64,000 bases of DNA from Streptomyces diacarni. GTDB taxonomy: Bacteria; Actinomycetota; Actinomycetes; Streptomycetales; Streptomycetaceae. Below are positions 58,997 through 64,000 of this stretch, piece after piece. The position numbers and the translations under genes were made by a program. The stretch is from the NCBI RefSeq assembly GCF_003323715.1, contig NZ_QOIN01000053.1, forward strand, positions 1-64,000, given 5' to 3'. The notes under the pieces are model-generated. The model did not search any database. It was given only the letters and a program-made list of their open reading frames with translations, and was not told the DNA's origin. Numbering within the stretch: position 1 is the first letter of the stretch; every line of letters starts with the position of its first letter.

Positions 58997-61693
58997 ATGG
59001 TGACCTTCGCGCAGGCCCAGGAGCGCGCCGAGCGCTGGGTCAACGGCGACGTACCCGGATACCAGCACCGCGAGGTGTGCGTCCGCGAGTTCGACCTGGG
59101 CTTCGTGGCCTGGGCCGAGGACCGCGAGAGCGGGCCCGTCTCGGACGGCGGCAACCTGCGGCTGGTCATCGCCAGGGACAGCGGCGACACCACGCTGTGG
59201 CCCGCCCTTCCGGTGGGCGAGGTCATTCGGCGTTACGAGGAGGAGTACGGCGCCGAGGAGGCGGGCGCCCCGGCAGCGGCCCCGCAGCAGCGGCTCGACC
59301 TGGAGGCGACGTCCTTCCTGCTGACGCCGCCCGAGTGGCTGCAGGAGGCCGCCGACAAGATGGGCATTCCGGACCGGCGTGCCGACGCCTCCGGGCCCCC
59401 CTCGGCCTCCGGTGCGCCGCCCGCTCCCGCTCCTGGTGCGCCGCCCGCTCCCGCTCCTGGTGCTCCGTCGGCTCCTGGTGCGCCGTCCGCTCCCGTCGCC
59501 GGTGGATCGCAGGGGGGTTCCTCCGGCAGAGGTCTGTCCGGCGCCAGTCCGTGGGACGGGGCGGACACCGGTGGGGTCGGCAGCGGTGAGGCGCAGGCGC
59601 CGCCCGCGACGGTCTTCGCGCCGCCGCTGATGGGCAGCGACGAGGACGAGACGCCGCCTCCGCCGCCGGGCTCCAGGTCCGAGGCCAGGACCGAACTGCT
59701 GCCCGAGGGCAGTGTGCTGCCCAGGACGGCCGTCGCACCCGCACTCGACCTGCCGGGCGCCGGGGGCGGGCAGCCCGCTGAGGACCCGGCCACCGGCTCC
59801 GCCCCGAACCCGCAGCAGCCCCCGCAGGCGCCCGGACAGGCGGCGGCGCAGCACGGCGGCCCAGGAACCGCTGACACCGGAACCGCTGACACCGGCACCG
59901 GTGGTGGCGGCAGCGGCAGCGGTCAGGGAAGCGGCCCGGGCGACGGAACGGGTGAGGGTCCCGGCGACGGCACGGGCGGCTCGGGTCCTGGGACCGGTGG
60001 CGGAGTGCACCAGGCCGCGACCATGCTGGCCGACCCCTCCCAGGGCGGACTGTCGATGCCGGGCGCCCCGTCGGCGCCGGGCGCCCCGTCTGCTCCCGGT
60101 GCCCCGTCCGCTCCCGGAACCCCGGGGGCCGGTGACATCGCCGACGCCGCCACCAGCAAGGCCCCGAGCGGCTCCATCCCCCCGCGGTCCTCGCGCGGCA
60201 GCGGCCCGTCCGTCCCCCCGCCGCCCGGTGCTCCCGGCACCCCGGGCGCCCGCTCCGGCAGCCCGTCCACCCCGCCACCGGGCCGCTCGTCCACCCCGCC
60301 TCCGCCCTCGGCTCCGGGTGCTCCCGGAGCGCCGGGAGCACCCGGCGGCGGCTATGTGCCGACCCAGCTGGTCTCGGCCGACGACCTGGCCGAGCAGATC
60401 AGCCAGAGCGGCAGCCAGCCGAAGGCCGACGCACCCGGCACGCCCCCTCCCGCCGGTGCGGGAACACCGCCTCCCGGCGGCACCGGCACGTCGGGAGGCG
60501 GCGGTACGGGCGGTACCGGCGGTGCGGACGTCCACCACGCGGCGACGATGCTCGCCGGGCCCGGGGTGACCGGACCCGCCACGCCCCCGCCGCCCGGCGC
60601 CCCGCCCGCGGCACCCGGCACGCCGCCCCCCGGCGCCGCCGGGCCCGGCATGGTGCCCGGAGCAGGCACGCCGCCGCCCGGCGCCGCACCGCAGCCGCAG
60701 CCGGGGCAGCCCACCGTGGGCCCCGGCTACATGGCCGCCCTGCGCTACCGCGCGCCGGACGGCTCCGAGCAGCAGCTCATCCGCCGCTCGGCCCCCGGCA
60801 CCCCGCACCCCGAGTGGCAGCTGCTGCACGAGCTGCGGGCCATGAACGTGCCTCCGCAGCAGGTGGTGGAGCTCCACACCGAGCTGGAGCCCTGCGATCT
60901 GCCCGGCGGCTACTGCGCCCGGATGATCCGCGAGACCTGGCCCCAGGTGCGGGTCAGCCACACCGCGTCGTACGGCACCGACCACGCTTCCCGGCAGCAG
61001 GGGATGCGGCACCTGATCGAGCACCAGGGCGAGCTGCACCAGGTCGCCGACGGGCCCGCGCGGCCCGCGCCCAATCCGGTGCCGCTGCCTGCGCCAGGAC
61101 AGGTCCCGCCCGCTCCGCCCATTCCGCCCGACGCCATCGGGCAGGAGCTCATGCAGGCGTTCGGGCCCCAGGGGGTCTTCCGGTTCGACCAGCGGGCCGT
61201 CTCCCGCCAGGGTGTGCCCGACATCGTCGCGCAGACTCTCGTGTGGGCGGGCGTCCCTCTGGACCTGGGGCCCTTCTTCTGGGGGCAGGCCCAGCCGGGG
61301 CGTCCCATCCCGACGCTGGCGGAGCTCGCGCAGGAGCGTGGTGTCGCCGCCGCTTCCGATGCCGGCTCCTACCTGGTGGTGGGCAGCGACTTCGGGCGGC
61401 AGCTGTGCGTGCAGTACGGCACGGCGAACATCGTCGCCGTGCCGTTGGAGGCGGGGCCCGGTGGGCAGCCGGCACCTCCGCAGTTCGTCAACACGGGGCT
61501 GCCGGAGTTCGTGCGCTGTGTGGCCATGCTGGGGCGGATGTGGCGGCTGCGGTTCGGGCTGACGCCCGAGCAGGCCGGACGGTGGACCGTCGACTTCCAG
61601 GCCCAGCTCGCGGCGCTCGACGCCCCGGCCCTGGGGTCGCCAGAGAACTGGTGGTCCGTGCTGCTCGAACAGATGTGGGACGGACTGTTCTGA
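58997..61693 (+). CDS. YrhB/Imm35-like, deaminase and SUKH-4 multidomain protein
   Basis: The 898-residue protein has an N-terminal domain (about 1-95; FAQAQERAERWVNGD, VCVREFDLGFVAWAED, LRLVIARDSGDTTLWPALPVGEVIRRYEEEYG) resembling the YrhB/Imm35 immunity family. A Pro/Gly/Ala-rich linker (about 115-570) holds the repeated short motif HxAATMLA(D/G)P. A nucleotide-deaminase-like domain has H604-P-E606 and P632-C633...C640 (XOO_2897-like, from memory). The C-terminus is a SUKH-4 domain (about 720-898; SYLVVGSDFG, LPEFVRCVAMLGRMWRLRFGLTPEQAGRW). It follows the WHH-SUKH gene by 7 bp, probably in one operon. The toxin-like centre lies between two immunity-like ends. Confidence 0.82.
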   Translation: MVTFAQAQERAERWVNGDVPGYQHREVCVREFDLGFVAWAEDRESGPVSDGGNLRLVIARDSGDTTLWPALPVGEVIRRYEEEYGAEEAGAPAAAPQQRLDLEATSFLLTPPEWLQEAADKMGIPDRRADASGPPSASGAPPAPAPGAPPAPAPGAPSAPGAPSAPVAGGSQGGSSGRGLSGASPWDGADTGGVGSGEAQAPPATVFAPPLMGSDEDETPPPPPGSRSEARTELLPEGSVLPRTAVAPALDLPGAGGGQPAEDPATGSAPNPQQPPQAPGQAAAQHGGPGTADTGTADTGTGGGGSGSGQGSGPGDGTGEGPGDGTGGSGPGTGGGVHQAATMLADPSQGGLSMPGAPSAPGAPSAPGAPSAPGTPGAGDIADAATSKAPSGSIPPRSSRGSGPSVPPPPGAPGTPGARSGSPSTPPPGRSSTPPPPSAPGAPGAPGAPGGGYVPTQLVSADDLAEQISQSGSQPKADAPGTPPPAGAGTPPPGGTGTSGGGGTGGTGGADVHHAATMLAGPGVTGPATPPPPGAPPAAPGTPPPGAAGPGMVPGAGTPPPGAAPQPQPGQPTVGPGYMAALRYRAPDGSEQQLIRRSAPGTPHPEWQLLHELRAMNVPPQQVVELHTELEPCDLPGGYCARMIRETWPQVRVSHTASYGTDHASRQQGMRHLIEHQGELHQVADGPARPAPNPVPLPAPGQVPPAPPIPPDAIGQELMQAFGPQGVFRFDQRAVSRQGVPDIVAQTLVWAGVPLDLGPFFWGQAQPGRPIPTLAELAQERGVAAASDAGSYLVVGSDFGRQLCVQYGTANIVAVPLEAGPGGQPAPPQFVNTGLPEFVRCVAMLGRMWRLRFGLTPEQAGRWTVDFQAQLAALDAPALGSPENWWSVLLEQMWDGLF

Positions 61694-61816
61694 TCCGGGA
61701 GTGACCCCAGAATGATCCGAGGGTGATCCAGGGGGCGTGCCGGTGCGGCGCGCCCCCCTCCGCCGGACGGACCACGGTGGCGCGCGGCACCGGCCGCCGC
61801 GCGGGACCCTCGGTTC

Positions 61817-62827
61817 ATGTACGGGGAGAGCAGCACCGTCTATCGCGCGGCCCGTCCGCGTCGCAGGCGCCGGTGGCCGCGGGTCGTGATCGTAGTGGTG
61901 CTCGCCGTGGTCCTCATCGCGGCGGCGGCCGTCTCGGCGACGTACCTGTGGGCCGGTACCCGGTTGCAGCAGACGGAGGCCCTCACCGACTACCCGGACC
62001 GCCCGGCGCACGGCGAGGGCACCAACTGGCTGATCATCGGTTCGGACACCCGTGCGGATCTGACCCGCGAGGAACGCGAGGAACTGCACGTCGGCGGCGG
62101 GGGCCAGCGCAACACGGACACGGTGATGGTGCTGCACTACGGTGCGGCGGGACCGTATCTGGTGAGCATCCCGCGGGACAGTTACGTACCGATCCCCGGC
62201 CACGGAAAAGGCAAGGTCAACTCGGCGTACGCGCTGGGCGGCGCCGAGCTGCTGACGCGCACCGTCGAGGAGGCCACGGGGCTGCGGCTCGACCACTACG
62301 CGGAGATCGACTTCCTCGGCTTCACGCACGTCGTCGACGCCCTCGACGGTGTGCGGATCTGCCTCGGCGAGCCCCTGCGCGACGAGAAGGCGGGCGCCGA
62401 CCTGGACGCCGGGTGCCAGACGCTGGACGGCAAGCAGGCGCTGGCGTTCGTCCGGGCGCGCTACAGCGATCCGGAGGGCGACCTGGGCCGGGTCAAGCGG
62501 CAGCGGAAACTGCTGAGCGCCCTCGTGCGGGAGGGCACGGGCGCCGACGTGGTGGCCGACCCGTTCCGGTTCTACCCCTTCCTCGGTTCGGCCCTCGACG
62601 CGGTGACCGTCGACCGGATGGACTCCGTCGGGTCACTCACACGGATGGGCTGGGAGATCAGGGGGCTGACGGCGGGCGAGGGCGGTACGACGACCGTTCC
62701 GGTGGCGAACCCCGGGCTCAGCGTGCCGGGCGTCGGAAGCGTCGTCGTGTGGCACCCATCCGGGTCACGCGCACTTTTTGATCAGTTGCGCCAGGATGTG
62801 CCGATTACGGCAACCACGGTGAAGTAG
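61817..62827 (+). CDS. LytR-CpsA-Psr (LCP) family protein
   Basis: The 336-residue protein has a basic cytoplasmic N-terminus, one helix (about residues 22-46) and an extracytoplasmic LCP domain. Its motifs are IIGSDTR (near 75), RNTDTVMVLHY (near 98), SIPRDSYVPIPGHGKGKVNSAYALGG (near 116) and FVRARYSDPEGDLGRVKRQ (near 213), with the Arg and Asp residues that bind polyprenyl pyrophosphate. LCP enzymes attach wall teichoic acids or other glycopolymers to peptidoglycan. Confidence 0.92.
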   Translation: MYGESSTVYRAARPRRRRRWPRVVIVVVLAVVLIAAAAVSATYLWAGTRLQQTEALTDYPDRPAHGEGTNWLIIGSDTRADLTREEREELHVGGGGQRNTDTVMVLHYGAAGPYLVSIPRDSYVPIPGHGKGKVNSAYALGGAELLTRTVEEATGLRLDHYAEIDFLGFTHVVDALDGVRICLGEPLRDEKAGADLDAGCQTLDGKQALAFVRARYSDPEGDLGRVKRQRKLLSALVREGTGADVVADPFRFYPFLGSALDAVTVDRMDSVGSLTRMGWEIRGLTAGEGGTTTVPVANPGLSVPGVGSVVVWHPSGSRALFDQLRQDVPITATTVK

Positions 62828-62886
62828 CGCATCCTGGGACAGGCCGGTCTCGCCGTGGTCGCCGGGACCGCATCAGGAGCCGGGAA

Positions 62887-62906
62887 CCGAGATAAGCCGA
62901 GATAAG
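62887..62906 (+). repeat. Tandem CCGAGATAAG pair in a ribosome-binding region
   Basis: CCGAGATAAG occurs twice in tandem (62887-62896 and 62897-62906). The second copy runs into the AAGGGG that serves as Shine-Dalgarno sequence for the coiled-coil gene at 62916. It may be a small duplication of the ribosome-binding region. Confidence 0.5.
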
Positions 62907-62915
62907 GGGCTCGAA

Positions 62916-63848
62916 ATGAGTGCGTCGTCGCCGCACGGCTTCGTTGTCGTCAGGGGCCGCGGATACCGGCCCGAACAGGTCGACGCCCGGGTGACCGGTC
63001 TCAACGCGGAACGCGAGGCCGCCTGGGACCGCACCGCGCAGCTCACCCGGCTCGCGGAGGAGGCCGCGGAGGAAGCGCAGCGGCTGCACGACGTCGCCGC
63101 CGCCCTGCCCCCGCAGACTTACGAAGCGCTCGGCCCGCGCGCCCAGGGGCTCCTGGGCACCGCGGAGTCGGAGGCGGCGGACCTGCGGGCGGCGGCCGAG
63201 GCCGCGGCCCACGAGCTGACGGGGCGGGCCGAGGAAGAGGCCCGCTCCCTCCAGGACGGCGCCAGGGAAGCCGCGGCCCGCCGCCGCGCCGACGCGGAGG
63301 CCGCCGCGGCCCGCACCGTCGACGCCGCCCAGGACCACGCCGACGAGCTGCGCACCCACGCACGGGAGCACGCCGACAAGACCAGCCGCGAGGCCGGCGA
63401 GGCGCTCCGCGAGATGTCCCGCAGGTGTGCGGCGCTGCTGGCCGAACAGGAGAAGGAACAGGCGGCCGAGTCGGATGCCGCCGAGCGCGAGAGCGCGCAG
63501 AACGAGGCCGCGTTCGCGGCGCACGCCGCCGACCTCGAAGAGCGCGGAGCGCGGGCACTGGCCGACGCCAAGCGGCAGCACGCCCAGGCCGAGGAGTGGG
63601 CACGGCACCGGCACGAGGACGCGGTGGCGCAGGGCGAGGAGCTGCTGGCGCAGGCCCGCGTGCGCGAAGAGGGCATCGCGCGCGAGACCGAGCGGGTGCT
63701 GAGGGAGCACACCGAGCGGGCCGACGAGCTCCGGCAGCACATGGCGCACGTCCGCTCGTCGCTCGCCGCGCTGACCGGCCGCGCCCCCGAGGCGGCCCCC
63801 GACACCGCCACCGTCCCGCCCCAGTCGGCCCCCGCCCCCCAGGACTGA
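62916..63848 (+). CDS. Coiled-coil protein (cellulose-binding/DivIVA-like annotation in Streptomyces)
   Basis: The 310-residue protein starts with a short globular segment (HGFVVVRGRGYRPEQVDARVTGLNAEREAAWDR, about residues 7-39) similar to the N-terminus of DivIVA/Scy-type proteins. It continues as almost unbroken Ala/Glu/Arg-rich coiled coil (about 40-275) and ends in a Pro/Ala tail. Streptomyces homologues are often labelled cellulose-binding protein without evidence. A cytoskeletal or polar scaffold role is more in line with the sequence, but this is inference. AAGGGG lies 8 nt before the ATG. Confidence 0.8.
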   Translation: MSASSPHGFVVVRGRGYRPEQVDARVTGLNAEREAAWDRTAQLTRLAEEAAEEAQRLHDVAAALPPQTYEALGPRAQGLLGTAESEAADLRAAAEAAAHELTGRAEEEARSLQDGAREAAARRRADAEAAAARTVDAAQDHADELRTHAREHADKTSREAGEALREMSRRCAALLAEQEKEQAAESDAAERESAQNEAAFAAHAADLEERGARALADAKRQHAQAEEWARHRHEDAVAQGEELLAQARVREEGIARETERVLREHTERADELRQHMAHVRSSLAALTGRAPEAAPDTATVPPQSAPAPQD

Positions 63849-63950
63849 CCCGGGGAAACCGCGCCCCACTCGCCCGGTGCGGGCAGGTGCCCTCGGTGCG
63901 GGCAGGCGTTCCGCGGGGCTGGGACCGCCGGTCGGAGGTTCCGGGGATCT

Positions 63951-63975
63951 CCCCCGGCCGGAGGCTGGGGGAGGG
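63951..63975. repeat. CTCCCCC...GGGGGAG hairpin element
   Basis: CTCCCCC and GGGGGAG flank GGCCGGAGGCT, whose GCC/GGC also pair. Hairpins of this type recur in Streptomyces intergenic DNA; a relative lies at about 19169-19197. It lies about 100 bp after the coiled-coil gene and may end its transcript. Confidence 0.55.
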
Positions 63976-64000
63976 TGGGCACGACGAGAGCCGCACCCGG

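Noticed and set aside
58685..62329. 1214-residue open frame on minus across the SUKH and LCP genes
   Set aside because: Pure Arg/Gly/Ala/Pro composition without domains; the plus strand carries recognisable SUKH, deaminase and LCP motifs.

Overview
The window reads as chromosomal DNA of a Streptomyces or a very close relative. GC content is very high with strong third-position GC bias, GTG starts are frequent, and an SsgA-like sporulation protein, long disordered Pro/Gly/Ala linkers and GC-rich Streptomyces-type intergenic palindromes are present. From memory, the order ispE-rsmA-tatD-rsmI-pmt, then a penicillin-binding protein, galTEK, desaturase-ppc and pth-rplY-prs-glmU-tRNA-Gln matches the conserved core of Streptomyces chromosomes. 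Most of the window is therefore vertical core, with accessory pieces at the left edge and between tRNA-Gln and the LCP gene.

1-7.3 kb: the end of an IS5-like element; a small membrane protein; an FAD monooxygenase divergent from a TetR regulator; then a coupled operon of Baeyer-Villiger-type monooxygenase, alpha/beta hydrolase and SDR, the same first three genes as the mycobacterial mymA operon, behind a 26-bp operator-like palindrome. 7.1-11.5 kb: a small hydrophilic protein, a full-length tricorn-type protease and an SsgA-like protein. 11.7-14.4 kb: an ECF-type Ni/Co importer (M/N fusion, Q, O) behind a sequence matching the Nur box, which points to nickel.

14.5-31 kb: a serine hydrolase, ispE, rsmA, tatD, a zinc-ribbon protein, rsmI, protein mannosyltransferase, an F420/PPOX protein, a penicillin-binding protein, a YbaK-EamA pair, an ABC-F protein, a membrane-anchored propeller protein and a response-regulator-like protein that has lost its phospho-acceptor. 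31-38.3 kb: a sodium:solute symporter divergent from galT-galE-galK, probably galactose uptake plus the Leloir pathway, followed by a second odd response regulator whose receiver is split by a Pro/Ala-rich insert.

38.3-53.5 kb: an F420/PPOX protein, an SDR, MarR divergent from a Tam-like methyltransferase over an 18-bp palindrome, a GNAT acetyltransferase, TetR plus acyl desaturase, ppc, two membrane proteins, pth, rplY, prs, glmU and tRNA-Gln(UUG).

53.4-64 kb: the most unusual part. A gene with two HTH units and a LAGLIDADG-like motif runs 15 nt into the tRNA-Gln gene. A histidine kinase carries a roughly 195-residue disordered insert. Next comes a cluster of polymorphic-toxin-type domains: a YwqJ-like deaminase with SUKH-3, a WHH nuclease fused to a SUKH domain, and a large protein joining a YrhB/Imm35-like domain, a deaminase and SUKH-4. 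None has a visible secretion signal, and toxin-like and immunity-like domains share single chains. This is the best candidate for an undescribed, possibly intracellular defence or self-control system. An LCP protein and a coiled-coil protein close the window.
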